Shown: positions 8,445 through 18,428 of the stretch, in pieces | Position numbering within the stretch: the stretch's first letter is position 1 | Layout of the letters: every line of letters begins with the position of its first letter | Origin: Candidatus Gastranaerophilales bacterium | GTDB lineage: Bacteria; Cyanobacteriota; Vampirovibrionia; Gastranaerophilales; Gastranaerophilaceae | Assembly: GCA_944324305.1 (NCBI GenBank) | Contig: CALUVV010000002.1 | Coordinates: 1 to 64,000 of the forward strand | Length of the DNA: 64,000 nucleotides | Reading direction: 5' to 3' | The notes under the pieces: generated by a model | Told to the model about the DNA's origin: nothing | Database searches by the model: none | The model's input: the letters and a program-made list of their open reading frames with translations, nothing else | Program-made: the position numbers and the translations under genes

Positions 8445-10454
8445 CTATTCATTAACCACACCGAGAACTCTGACAAATTCATCTATTGTGGTCATACCTT
8501 TAAGTATATGCGTCAGGCAGGATTGATGCAGGGTTTTCATACCGTTTTTAACAGCAGCGTCCTCAATTTCCAAATCATGCGCACCCATTGCAACAAGTCT
8601 TTTAATTTCCTTATTTATAGTCATAATTTCATAGACACCAAGTCTGCCTTTATAACCGGAAAAGTCACACTTGTTACAGCCTTTCGCTCTATATATAGGT
8701 TTCTTCATAAATTCCTGAATTTCATCTTCGTTTGCAATTATCTGTCTTGCTTCATCATGTGTGGCGAAGTACTCTTCTTTGCAGTCATCACAAAGTCTTC
8801 TTACAAGACGCTGCGCAATAACGCCTGACAGCGTAGAAGATACCAGATAATCTTTCGCTCCCATTTCAATTAAACGTGTAACTGTTGCGGCCGCAGAGTT
8901 TGTGTGAACGGTACTTAATACAAGGTGACCAGTCAAGGCTGCGGAAATCGCAATTTCAAGAGTTTCATAGTCACGGATTTCACCAACCAGAATAATATCA
9001 GGGTCTTGTCTTAATATCGCACGCATACAGGATGCGAATGTAATACCTGCTTTTGCGTTAATTTGAGATTGGTTAATACCTTCCAGTTTAATTTCTATCG
9101 GGTCTTCAATCGTTGTAATATTTACATCTTCATCGTTCAAACTTTTTAAAACCGAATACAGAGTTGTTGTTTTACCTGAACCTGTCGGACCTGATGTAAG
9201 AATAATACCGTTCGGACAGCTTACCATATTTTTAATCTTTGCAATATCTTCTTCTGTTCCGCCGACAAGTTTAATATTCTTATCATCGGCATTCAAGCTT
9301 ACAGCAGGAGCTAGTACACGGATACAAACCTTTTCCTTGCCGGATACGGGAAGCGTGTTAATACGGAAGTCATAGGAACCGTTTTTATACTTTATCGAGA
9401 AAGTACCGTCCTGAGGTCTTCTGTGTTCCGCGATATTCATTCTCGAAAGAACTTTAAAACGTGCAATTACAGAGGTTTCTACTTTAGGCGGAATATCGAG
9501 AACTTTTTGAAGCATACCGTCTTTTCTGTATCTTACGATATAACCTGAAAGCCTTGGTTCAATGTGAATATCTGATACTTTATTATCAATTGCGTTAGTA
9601 ATAATCTGGTTAACGAATTTAGCAACCGAGCCGGTTGAATCCTTTAACTGCTTGTCGACCATATCGGCAAGTGATTCTTCAACCTCAAATTCTTCAGCTT
9701 CACTTTCAATTTGTTTAATTACTTTTTCGGTTTCTTTCTTCTGCTCACTGAAGAAAGTATTTAAAGAATTTTCAAACTCATAATGAGTCATCAAAAGCTG
9801 TTTCGGATTTTGACCTGTTAAATAGATAATATCTTTTAATACATCAGGTTTAACAGGAGTAACAACACCCAAAATCAAGGTTTTGCCGTCTGATGATATA
9901 GGAATAATTTTGTTATTCTTAATAAAGTCTTCGGGCAGGATTTTAATAAATTTTTCCTGTGAAGCCAGCTGCTCAGGGGTAACAAGATCATAGCCCGTTT
10001 GCAGGTGAAGAATTTCTTTTAACTGATCAAGAGTAATAAAGCCAAGTTTAAATAAAGTTGACCCGATAGGTATTTTCTGGCGTTTACTCTCAGCCAGAGC
10101 CTGCAAAAGCTGAACATCATTAATATAACCTTTTTGAACAAGCAATTCACCGAGTTTAACCTGTTTAGAAGTACCGTCGTCCACGGTATCTTTCTGCATG
10201 TCCTGCTTTAAACCGGAAATCAAATCATACAAATCCTGATCAGGCACTTGAATAAATTTCACCTGCTGCGGGAAAAATTCTTTTAATTTAAGGTTTATTA
10301 CATCTTTATCAGAGGATGAATTTATCGCAACAAACAGGAAATTATCTTTAACACTAATTGGAACAAATTTATATTGTTCCAATAGTGCGTTGTTTACTTT
10401 ATTCAGTATCTGGAGATTGACACTGTTTTTTAACCTGTTTAGTAATTCATTCAT
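8445..10454 (-). CDS. pilB: Type IV pilus assembly ATPase (PilB/GspE)
   Basis: 669 residues. Two N-terminal MshEN-like regions come first (about 95-215, with 'LGELLVQKGYI' and 'GSTLFKLGFI' repeats). The GspE ATPase domain follows, with Walker A GPTGSGKT at about 422-429, Walker B 'IILVGEIRD' near 487-495, and a zinc-binding C-x2-C pair ('CDDC' near 555, 'CNKC' later). It powers pilin polymerisation from the cytoplasmic side. Some MshEN domains bind cyclic di-GMP, so second-messenger control is possible. It has a PilB-type rather than PilT-type architecture. It sits 17 bases after the secretin gene in one operon. Confidence 0.94.
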   Translation of the reverse strand: MNELLNRLKNSVNLQILNKVNNALLEQYKFVPISVKDNFLFVAINSSSDKDVINLKLKEFFPQQVKFIQVPDQDLYDLISGLKQDMQKDTVDDGTSKQVKLGELLVQKGYINDVQLLQALAESKRQKIPIGSTLFKLGFITLDQLKEILHLQTGYDLVTPEQLASQEKFIKILPEDFIKNNKIIPISSDGKTLILGVVTPVKPDVLKDIIYLTGQNPKQLLMTHYEFENSLNTFFSEQKKETEKVIKQIESEAEEFEVEESLADMVDKQLKDSTGSVAKFVNQIITNAIDNKVSDIHIEPRLSGYIVRYRKDGMLQKVLDIPPKVETSVIARFKVLSRMNIAEHRRPQDGTFSIKYKNGSYDFRINTLPVSGKEKVCIRVLAPAVSLNADDKNIKLVGGTEEDIAKIKNMVSCPNGIILTSGPTGSGKTTTLYSVLKSLNDEDVNITTIEDPIEIKLEGINQSQINAKAGITFASCMRAILRQDPDIILVGEIRDYETLEIAISAALTGHLVLSTVHTNSAAATVTRLIEMGAKDYLVSSTLSGVIAQRLVRRLCDDCKEEYFATHDEARQIIANEDEIQEFMKKPIYRAKGCNKCDFSGYKGRLGVYEIMTINKEIKRLVAMGAHDLEIEDAAVKNGMKTLHQSCLTHILKGMTTIDEFVRVLGVVNE

Positions 10455-10471
10455 CTTATTTATATTTTATT

Positions 10472-12400
10472 CTACAATGTTTCTGTATTTCCAGTTGCGT
10501 CTTCTGAATCAGTAACTATTTTCGGAGTAATCATAATTACCATTTCATTTTTCTTCTTGGTTGAAGATGTTGATCTGAACAAGGTGCCGATTAGAGGCAA
10601 ATCACCTAAAACAGGAACTTTACCGATTGTTTTCTGTTCTTCTTCATTTATTAAACCGCCGATAACAAGAGTTTCGCCATCTTTAATTCTTACATTTTTC
10701 AAGTCAAGATTTCTGTGAGATAACAAAGTAGCTGCGATATATTGTCCGCCTGTATCCTGAGCAGTAACCTGGCTTAAAATAGTTGCATATTCAGGTTTAA
10801 TATTTAAAGTAACATAGCCGTCAGGACTTATGAACGGAGTTATACCAACCTTAATACCTGCATCACTGCCGATATTATAGGTTCTGGTTGCAAGAGTACC
10901 GCCTGTATATGCACTCTGTTCGGTTTCGGTTGATTCAATATAATCCTGTGTAATATCAATTGTTGCTTCTTCTCCGTTAGTTATTAATACACGCGGGTTT
11001 GAAACAATACGGCCTTTTTGGTTTCTTACAAGGTAATTAATCGCATAAGATATATTAACAGGACCGTTATATGGTTTTAAAGTACTGATAAGTTCCGGTT
11101 CATCACCACTGGTATCCCATACTTCATATCCGTTACCTTTAAGGAAGAAAGGATGCATAGGATCCGTTTTTGTTGTTTCTCCGTCAAATGACGCAGAAAA
11201 AGTATTACTCAAAAATGTCCAGTTATTTTGTAAAGTCTTACTTCCTTCTTCGTTAAGCTCAATAATTGCAACTTCAAGATATGCCTGAGGCTGTTTTTTA
11301 TCAGTTTCAGCAATAAAATCTCTTATCATCTCAATTTGTTTTTCAGAGCCGCCGATAACATTTATCGTACCTAATTGAGAATAATAAGCAATAGAAAGGT
11401 TTTGCAGCCCGAAAGATGACACAGAACCGCTCAACTGTCCGTCAAGAGTACAAGCAACAGTCCCTGCATTAAGCGCCATGGAACCACCGCCGCCGCCGGC
11501 AGAAGCACCCCCGCCTGCATCAGCCGCTGCACCTGTCATAATACCTGCAGCACCACCTGTAGAACCGCCGTCATCATCACCTTTTACAGGAACACTCGAA
11601 TCAGCGCCCGTAGAGTCCCCTCCGGAAGAGCCCCCGGATGAACCGCCCGCAGAAGCACCTGAAGATGCAGGTAAAAGCATATTGCAGATCATATCCGCCA
11701 TCTCAGCAGGAGTTGTGTGGTTAACTTTAAAAGTTACTGTTTGCGGTTTTTTATCAAATTTTTCCACAATTTTTTTGGCAATTGCCACGTCAGTTTTCGT
11801 ACCAAAAACAATCAGTTCGTTTGTCACAGGGTTAGTAGTAACTATGTCAGTGTCTGAAAGCCCCGGTTTATGCATAGCATAGATATTTTTATTCAAAAAG
11901 TCAGCCAGAGCTGCAGCACTGATATATTTTACAGGAATTAAAGTCATATCCTGTTTTGCAAAATTAAAACCGCTGGTCCCTGCTCTGGCAACGATAATTG
12001 TGTTATCATCAACAACATAATTTAAGTCGTTAATTTCCATAACCATATCAAAAGCAGTATTCAAAGGGACGTCTACCAAATCAAGAGTAACACTTCCCGA
12101 AACAGAATTATGGAAAACAATGTTCATGCCGGCTTTATCAGCAAACATTCTCAAAACCTGTTTTACATCAGAATCACGTAAACTAATGCTGATTAACGGA
12201 TTATGTTTAATAAAGCTTACATCGCCTTTTAACTTGAGAGAATATTCTCCCTCATCATCTCTTAAAGCCGGTTTGCTTGTATTGTCATACTGCACGACCC
12301 CGACATTTTCCATTGCTGAAGCCGTTAACACACTGTTTGAAAAAACAAATGCCGTTAACATCAGACTTGCAATAATTTTGTTTGAAATTTTATTTCTCAT
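10472..12400 (-). CDS. pilQ: Outer-membrane secretin (PilQ/GspD)
   Basis: 642 residues. A signal peptide (residues 1-29, ending in 'TASAMEN') is followed by an STN-type domain ('DVKQVLRMFADKAGMNIVF'), a second N domain, and the C-terminal secretin domain with 'VSNPRVLITNGEEATI' and the terminal 'VPVLGDLPLIGTLFRS' signature. A Gly/Ser/Ala-rich linker, encoded by GC-richer DNA near 11480-11680, interrupts the N domains. Secretins form the outer-membrane pore, so the cell has an outer membrane. It sits between the PilP-like and PilB-like genes. The linker is unusually long and glycine-rich and has the most GC-biased codon use in the neighbourhood. Confidence 0.93.
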   Translation of the reverse strand: MRNKISNKIIASLMLTAFVFSNSVLTASAMENVGVVQYDNTSKPALRDDEGEYSLKLKGDVSFIKHNPLISISLRDSDVKQVLRMFADKAGMNIVFHNSVSGSVTLDLVDVPLNTAFDMVMEINDLNYVVDDNTIIVARAGTSGFNFAKQDMTLIPVKYISAAALADFLNKNIYAMHKPGLSDTDIVTTNPVTNELIVFGTKTDVAIAKKIVEKFDKKPQTVTFKVNHTTPAEMADMICNMLLPASSGASAGGSSGGSSGGDSTGADSSVPVKGDDDGGSTGGAAGIMTGAAADAGGGASAGGGGGSMALNAGTVACTLDGQLSGSVSSFGLQNLSIAYYSQLGTINVIGGSEKQIEMIRDFIAETDKKQPQAYLEVAIIELNEEGSKTLQNNWTFLSNTFSASFDGETTKTDPMHPFFLKGNGYEVWDTSGDEPELISTLKPYNGPVNISYAINYLVRNQKGRIVSNPRVLITNGEEATIDITQDYIESTETEQSAYTGGTLATRTYNIGSDAGIKVGITPFISPDGYVTLNIKPEYATILSQVTAQDTGGQYIAATLLSHRNLDLKNVRIKDGETLVIGGLINEEEQKTIGKVPVLGDLPLIGTLFRSTSSTKKKNEMVIMITPKIVTDSEDATGNTETL

Positions 12401-12431
12401 ATCTGCTCCTGGTTATTAATTTTCATTAAAT

Positions 12432-13145
12432 TTAATTCTGTACCGCCTTATTGCTGCGGCTGCCAAACTTATTTTCAAGATTGGAAACTGCATTATACTT
12501 AATACCCTCACCCGTAAACAGTTCACCGACACTTGCTTTATACACGTTAGAACCGTATTGGACTGTAACGGTATCCGGACCTATTGATAATATTTTATAT
12601 CCGTTTATAAGATCACCTGATCTTACCAGATAATCTGTTCCGTTAATATTTAATATAGCGGACGGATTAAACTTATCAAACATAATTCCCGAAACTTTAG
12701 TTGTCATAATTTCCGTTGCAGTAGTATCTACAGAAATGGTTTCAGGCGGCGGCACCAAATCAGTGGCGAATTTAGGTTTAGGTTTTACAACTACCTTTTC
12801 GCTTTCAGGGAGAAACGGGTCTGATCTTCCCATGTCTTCAACTGACATTGCAACCATTGTACTGTTTTTAGCGGACTGATCAGCCACTACAGAAACCTCA
12901 TCGTCAGGAGCTATTGCCGCATTAACTCCGTCATTTCCGACTTTCACGGTATCCTGCGGAGCTTCCGTAACTGCAGATTCTTCAACAACAGCTTCTTCCG
13001 CGCCGTTTTGGGTACATCCGGTTGTATTTATCATAATAATAGTTAAAAACAAAACAACAAGACACGCTCCAATCTTCTTATTTAAGCTCCAGAAGCGGTC
13101 TTTGGTATCTTCTTCATAAAACCTGTCAATAAAATTTCTGCTCAC
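12432..13145 (-). CDS. PilP/GspC-like pilus assembly protein
   Basis: 237 residues beginning at a GTG codon (13145) with an AGGTGG site. A membrane segment at about residues 26-42 ends in 'INTTGC', which resembles a lipobox although it lies late in the chain. A Thr/Glu/Val-rich linker carries 'GRSDPFLPE', the phrase typical of PilP-like proteins ('RDPF'). The C-terminal 'AILNINGTDYLVRSGDLINGYKILSIGPDTVTV' region matches the PilP/GspC homology domain that joins the inner-membrane complex to the secretin. Being the first gene before the secretin supports this role. Lipoprotein versus single-pass anchor is unresolved. Confidence 0.8.
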   Translation of the reverse strand: MSRNFIDRFYEEDTKDRFWSLNKKIGACLVVLFLTIIMINTTGCTQNGAEEAVVEESAVTEAPQDTVKVGNDGVNAAIAPDDEVSVVADQSAKNSTMVAMSVEDMGRSDPFLPESEKVVVKPKPKFATDLVPPPETISVDTTATEIMTTKVSGIMFDKFNPSAILNINGTDYLVRSGDLINGYKILSIGPDTVTVQYGSNVYKASVGELFTGEGIKYNAVSNLENKFGSRSNKAVQN

Positions 13146-13377
13146 TTGCCACCTATTTCTCTTATATCCTGTTTTATTATAGTGAAATATATTTATTACC
13201 GTATCAATTATTTAGTGGATTTAATTCAAAAAAAATCCGCAATAATAATTAATTGTTATTGTATCATATTTTTAAATGCGTGGCAAAAAAGTCAAAAGTA
13301 TTAAGACATCTAAACAAAAAATCTTTTACAAAATACAGACTATAGCTGGATAAAAAGTATATATAATTTATTTAACA
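13146..13377. other. Intergenic region upstream of the pilus operon
   Basis: 232 bases without a gene. A TATAAT box on the minus strand (13176-13181) probably serves the pilus operon; the nearest TTGATA (13202-13207) gives a 20-base spacer, longer than ideal. Nothing else convincing is seen. Confidence 0.45.
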
Positions 13378-14247
13378 TTACTGAAAATTATTTGTAATAG
13401 TATGAATGTATTCCAAAATTTGATCAAAATATTTTAAATCAGAATTACCGTCAATTACAAAATCAGCGTAATCACGTCCCGGGATAACATATTTTTCTCC
13501 CGCGTGAAGCAAATATTCCCATTGCTTAATAGCATTTTCTTCGTTCTGGTTGCGCTCCGCTTTGGCTCTTTTTATAAATCTTTCGCGCCTGATATCATTT
13601 TCCGTTTCTATATAAATTTTAATATCAAATACATCTTTAACATCTTTATACATTGTTGCTATACCTTCTACAACAACAACTTTATCGGAACGGATTTCAA
13701 GAGAATTCGGAATTGAAACACCTGTTCCGTTAGGAACATATCTCGGAGCCATTATTGTATTACCTTGAGCAAGAGACTCTAAATCTTTTTTTAATAAATC
13801 AAGCTGAAAACTTTCAGGGGCATCAATGTCATAACCGTTATCGGTCAAATTATCAAAACTTCCGTATTTCTTTATTAAGTCCGAAATATCATTGAAATAA
13901 TTATCTGTGCTTAATACGGAAACGGGTAAAGATAATTGTTCAATTATATTTTTTATTTCCCTGCATATTGTTGACTTGCCTGATGCTGATTCACCTGTTA
14001 TGCCGATTAAAAATCTTCTGGAAGGGTTATTTATCAGTCTTTTTGTGAACCTTGCAATAAATGTAGGACTTACTTCTTTAAAAATCGGGGTTTCGCATCT
14101 CTTGTCATAAGCAAGAATTTGTTTAAACTTCGTTTGGAGGTAAAACGCAAGAAGTTCCCGTCCTGTCTTTGAATTGAAATCTGGTTTCAAAATCTTGTCA
14201 CCGGAATTAAGTTCTTTATCAATTAATAATTGCATTGCATTATCCAT
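13378..14247 (-). CDS. Uridine kinase-like P-loop phosphotransferase
   Basis: 289 residues. The core from about residue 78 has a Walker A 'GESASGKST', the aspartate-bearing 'LSTDNYFND', and 'VVVVEGIATMY', all typical of the uridine kinase/phosphoribulokinase family, plus a later 'RDYADFVID' element. Known members phosphorylate uridine, cytidine or other small hydroxyl substrates. The roughly 75-residue N-terminal extension is not part of a standard Udk, so the substrate may differ. It starts at ATG 14247 and is separated from the pilus operon by 232 bases. Confidence 0.75.
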   Translation of the reverse strand: MDNAMQLLIDKELNSGDKILKPDFNSKTGRELLAFYLQTKFKQILAYDKRCETPIFKEVSPTFIARFTKRLINNPSRRFLIGITGESASGKSTICREIKNIIEQLSLPVSVLSTDNYFNDISDLIKKYGSFDNLTDNGYDIDAPESFQLDLLKKDLESLAQGNTIMAPRYVPNGTGVSIPNSLEIRSDKVVVVEGIATMYKDVKDVFDIKIYIETENDIRRERFIKRAKAERNQNEENAIKQWEYLLHAGEKYVIPGRDYADFVIDGNSDLKYFDQILEYIHTITNNFQ

Positions 14248-14304
14248 ATAAATTTATTATGAAGGTAATAATACATGAGAAAAAAAATTTTTGCTAGTGT
14301 AATA

Positions 14305-14637
14305 TTATTTATTTTTAAGAAACTTAATAAGTTCTCTGTTAACAGCGACTAAATATTTTAAAGATTTTTCATCCGCACCGTCAAGTTCTCTGATAAGTTC
14401 GGCAATAAAGCTGTTTTTAGTATGCGTTTGTTCAAAATCAAACATTTCATAATAGCTGATATTAAGATTTTGATGAATTTTTTCGAGAGTTTTAAACGAC
14501 GGAGCCTTCTGCCCTATTTCAAGCATACCTATAAATCCAGGGTCAACTCCTATTATTTCAGCAAATTTTTCTTGAGTTAAACTTCTTCCGGACCTTATTG
14601 CTTTGAGTTTTTTACCAAATAAATGTTTTAAATCCAT
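14305..14637 (-). CDS. XRE-family HTH regulator
   Basis: An HTH_3 DNA-binding domain occupies the first ~65 residues ('LTQEKFAEIIGVDPGFIGMLEIGQKAPS'), followed by a leucine-rich tail. An ATG at 14652 is in frame, but a TATAAT at 14656-14661, with CTGACA 16 bases further, would place transcription start inside that codon region. The internal ATG at 14637 (MDLKHLFG) is therefore preferred; the stop is unchanged. No ribosome site is seen. It is divergent from the LuxR-like gene at 14780. Confidence 0.8.
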   Translation of the reverse strand: MDLKHLFGKKLKAIRSGRSLTQEKFAEIIGVDPGFIGMLEIGQKAPSFKTLEKIHQNLNISYYEMFDFEQTHTKNSFIAELIRELDGADEKSLKYLVAVNRELIKFLKNK

Positions 14638-14655
14638 TTTGTTAGAATACATCTG

Positions 14656-14683
14656 ATTATATTGATTTTCTATCGCCTGTCAG
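14656..14683 (-). promoter_or_regulatory. Promoter of the XRE gene
   Basis: CTGACA (14678-14683), 16-base spacer, TATAAT (14656-14661) on the minus strand. The position decides for the ATG at 14637 rather than the one at 14652. Confidence 0.6.
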
Positions 14684-14779
14684 ACTTTTTTACTAACTAG
14701 CAGACTTTTAAAGGAAATATTATTAACTTTTAAAAAATAAATAGTTTATACTTATAGATATAAAAACAACTTACAGATT

Positions 14780-15019
14780 ATGATTGATTTAAGCTCAAAA
14801 TACTATAATTTATATAATGACAAACTTTTCTACTATTTATTGACGGGAAAATCTTACGGAAAAATTGCCGAAAAATATTATTCATATGATATTAATAAAT
14901 TAATATACAGAATTAGAAAGTTAAAGAAAGAATTAAGTTTAAGCAATCGTCGTCAGCTGGCTTATTTTGCCGTAGAAAATAAACTTGTTGATATAGAAAA
15001 AGTTAAACTTTATTTTTAA
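14780..15019 (+). CDS. Small LuxR/GerE-type HTH protein
   Basis: 79 residues, essentially only a DNA-binding domain: 'LLTGKSYGKIAEKY', then 'IRKLKKELSLSNRRQLAYFAVENKLV', the spacing of a LuxR C-terminal HTH. It is a clear paralogue of the gene at 15428 and lacks any receiver or ligand domain. There is no Shine-Dalgarno sequence before ATG 14780. Its last 17 bases overlap the convergent XRE gene. Function beyond DNA binding is unknown. Confidence 0.65.
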   Translation: MIDLSSKYYNLYNDKLFYYLLTGKSYGKIAEKYYSYDINKLIYRIRKLKKELSLSNRRQLAYFAVENKLVDIEKVKLYF

Positions 15020-15323
15020 GCATAGTATCAATGAGAATATTGACAAAATCAAGTTCTTTTTTATCGCATCTCAGCAGCTTCATATTTATATTGTCCAACT
15101 TATCATTTTTACTATCCCCAAAGGTAAAAAAATCTTTGAATTCCACATTTAATACTTCTTTTAACTTTTCAAGATTTTCAGGTTTAGGATAAGTATCGCC
15201 ATTTTCAATTTTACTAAGGGAATTGCGATTTATTCCAATTAACTCTGCTAAAGTTTCTTGTGAAAACTTATTTAATTCCCTTAATTCCTTAATTCTTTTG
15301 CCAAGTTCTAATTTTAGACCCAT
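15003..15323 (-). CDS. XRE-family HTH regulator
   Basis: 106 residues. The N-terminal HTH ('FSQETLAELIGINRNSLSKIENGDTYPKPENL') is textbook Cro/CI type, and the C-terminal 40 residues are charged and unassigned. ATG 15321-15323 lies very close to a TATAAT/TAATAT sequence, so the transcript may be leaderless. It overlaps the end of the LuxR-like gene at 14780 and diverges from the one at 15428. It is similar in design to the XRE gene at 14305. Confidence 0.82.
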   Translation of the reverse strand: MGLKLELGKRIKELRELNKFSQETLAELIGINRNSLSKIENGDTYPKPENLEKLKEVLNVEFKDFFTFGDSKNDKLDNINMKLLRCDKKELDFVNILIDTMLKNKV

Positions 15324-15427
15324 TTTATTATATTATGGGATTTAGATATTTAAGACTACATTATATTAGGTATACAAGCGATGTATATTATATTGCAAAA
15401 TATTCTTTTTGGTCTATCATTATTTTT

Positions 15428-15631
15428 ATGAAAAACGAACTTTCTGACCTTGAATACGACATCATGCTGCTGCTTGCCACAGGTATGGATGCAAGAGCTA
15501 TTACTGATTATCTGAATATTAACTATAAGATTTACATTAAAGCAAAAAACAACATTCTAAAAAAATTAAAAATAAAAACAAGAAACCAAATTCTTTTTAC
15601 TGCGCTTGAAAATGAACTGATTAAACTTTAA
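15428..15631 (+). CDS. Small LuxR/GerE-type HTH protein
   Basis: 67 residues from ATG 15428: 'LSDLEYDIMLLLATGMDARAITDYLNI' then 'NILKKLKIKTRNQILFTALENELI', the four-helix LuxR C-terminal pattern alone. An upstream in-frame ATG at 15335 would give a membrane-like 31-residue extension, but it lies only 12 bases from the divergent XRE start. TTGCAA-16-TATCAT ends 7 bases before ATG 15428, so this start with a leaderless mRNA fits better. It is homologous to the gene at 14780. It is followed by the atpD promoter. Confidence 0.65.
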   Translation: MKNELSDLEYDIMLLLATGMDARAITDYLNINYKIYIKAKNNILKKLKIKTRNQILFTALENELIKL

Positions 15632-15649
15632 ATGTTAAGTAAATGCGCC

Positions 15650-17110
<1,461 letters not shown>

Positions 17111-17118
17111 GTGAAATT

Positions 17119-17511
17119 ATGCATTTAAAAATAATTACACATGAAAGAGTTGTATTTGATGAAGACGTAAGCGAAATATATACTAAAACCACTGACGGTG
17201 AAATAGGTATATTGAAAAATCACGTTCCTGTAATGGCAGCATTAGACATCGGTGTTACTAAAGCCGTAAAAGATAATGAGGTTAAATTTTTCACTACAAT
17301 GGGCGGTGTTTTGCAGTTTAAAGATGACGAAGCTTTAATCCTCACGACTACGGCAGAATGCGGTGATGAAATCGACGTAACCCGTGCACAGGAAGCTTTA
17401 AAACGTGCTCAGGCAAGATTAGCCGACAATGAAGCGGAAATCGATGCAAAAAGAGCAGAAGCTGCTATTGCAAGAGCTATGGCAAGACTTAAAGCAACAT
17501 TAAATAATTAA
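17119..17511 (+). CDS. atpC: F1F0 ATP synthase subunit epsilon
   Basis: 130 residues: an N-terminal beta-sandwich ('IITHERVVFDEDVSEIYTKTTDGEIGILKNH') and a C-terminal helical hairpin rich in Ala, Arg and Glu ('RAQEALKRAQARLAD'). It couples F1 to the c-ring and can inhibit rotation. It directly follows atpD in a two-gene operon that ends at the terminator at 17528. Confidence 0.95.
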   Translation: MHLKIITHERVVFDEDVSEIYTKTTDGEIGILKNHVPVMAALDIGVTKAVKDNEVKFFTTMGGVLQFKDDEALILTTTAECGDEIDVTRAQEALKRAQARLADNEAEIDAKRAEAAIARAMARLKATLNN

Positions 17512-17527
17512 TTTTTCTTTTTTGTTC

Positions 17528-17555
17528 AGGCTGAAATTTTATAAAATTTCAGCCT
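17528..17555. terminator. Bidirectional terminator between atpC and pilin gene
   Basis: A perfect inverted repeat with arms AGGCTGAAATTTT, nearly loopless, between convergent genes. It includes the TAG stop of the minus-strand pilin gene. Confidence 0.75.
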
Positions 17556-18335
17556 AAATTCTATACGGGTAATCTTTAGATATCTCCCATCCGTCAAAGT
17601 ATATTAAAGCAGTACAAGCTGCTTTTGCATGCTCACTGACTTCTTCGTTTTTACAAGCTCTTAGCAGTTCATCTCTGTCTGTAAGATTATAACTTGCTGT
17701 TGAACCGGGCTTAAAAATAAATCCTCTGCCATTCCCATAAGTTATGGTAAATGCAAAAATATCACGATTGTTTTCATTAGGTTTTGCTCCGCAGTTTACG
17801 TCATACAAGATATGCATCATTCCTGCTTCCGTATCTCCCCCGCCTTTAAGCATAGAAAAACAGCCGCCGTCGGTGAAGATATATACAGGCTGCTTCGGAT
17901 AAAGCTTAGCGGAAATATCTGTACAGTCAGCCTCTTTTGAGCTGCAGCTTTTTAAGCCTTTAAAGTATGGAAACAAATATTTATTAACAAAAATATCCAT
18001 TTCCTCGCCGTTATTCTGATGGGCTGGAAATTGCCAATATTCCATAGCTTCGTTCTCGGAAATTGAAGCAAGTAATGCATTACTGAAAGTAGAATAAAAT
18101 TTCTTTAAACGTGCTATAACTTCCTGTTTTTTGTAACTTTCAACAATAACAGGCAGCGTTAGAGCCGCAACCACACCGATAATTCCTAAAGTAATCAAAA
18201 CCTCTGCCAGGGTAAATGCAGGTTTAGGAGCTACAGAATTGCCCCCCCCCCGAGCACTGCGTGCGTAGGCGCTTCAACACAAGCTTTATGAAACTTATTA
18301 GATTTATGTGCCTGTTTTGCGTTTAATCTATTCAT
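17554..18335 (-). CDS. Type IV pilin-like protein with G10-interrupted leader (paralogue 2)
   Basis: The pilin body (PKPA|FTLAEVLITLGIIG, then about 205 residues with six or more cysteines and 'FDGWEIS' near the end) is open from the G tract to 17554. The only well-placed start is ATG 18335, behind AAAGGAGC and a TTGAAA-17-TATATT promoter. Between them is a run of ten G (18242-18251 as C). With ten G the leader reads MNRLN... and stops at a TAG 34 codons on; with 8 or 11 G it joins the pilin in frame. A TTG at 18198 would start inside the stalk helix and lose the cleavage site, so it is unlikely. It is therefore either switched off, read by slippage, or miscalled by one or two bases. It is more divergent than paralogues 1, 4 and 5. 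Confidence 0.75.
18242..18251 (-). repeat. Poly-G tract (G10) in pilin leader
   Basis: Ten consecutive C on the plus strand, G10 on the coding strand, in the core TC-G10-C shared with 42662-42671 and 59909-59918. It lies 84 bases after the start codon. Confidence 0.95.
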
Positions 18336-18360
18336 ATTTGCTCCTTTCTCAATATCATTA

Positions 18361-18389
18361 AATATAAACTATTTACAAAAATTTTTCAA
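18361..18389 (-). promoter_or_regulatory. Promoter of pilin paralogue 2
   Basis: TTGAAA (18384-18389), 17 bases, TATATT (18361-18366) on the minus strand, upstream of the AAAGGAGC ribosome site. Confidence 0.65.
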
Positions 18390-18428
18390 TACTTTTGTAA
18401 AATTTGATGCTTGTTATATAATAATTCT

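Noticed and set aside
11478..11882. Plus-strand 134-codon frame rich in Pro and Glu
   Set aside because: It is the complement of the Gly/Ser linker of the secretin gene; no start signals.
13146..13377. Small RNA or riboswitch upstream of the pilus operon
   Set aside because: No stable helices or terminator seen; only a promoter-like box.
15335..15631. Longer LuxR-type protein from ATG 15335
   Set aside because: The start lies 12 bases from the divergent XRE start and precedes the apparent promoter; the extension is not LuxR-like.
17554..18198. Pilin paralogue 2 as a gene starting at TTG 18198
   Set aside because: Starts inside the stalk helix, lacks the prepilin cleavage site and any ribosome site; the ATG at 18335 has full expression signals.
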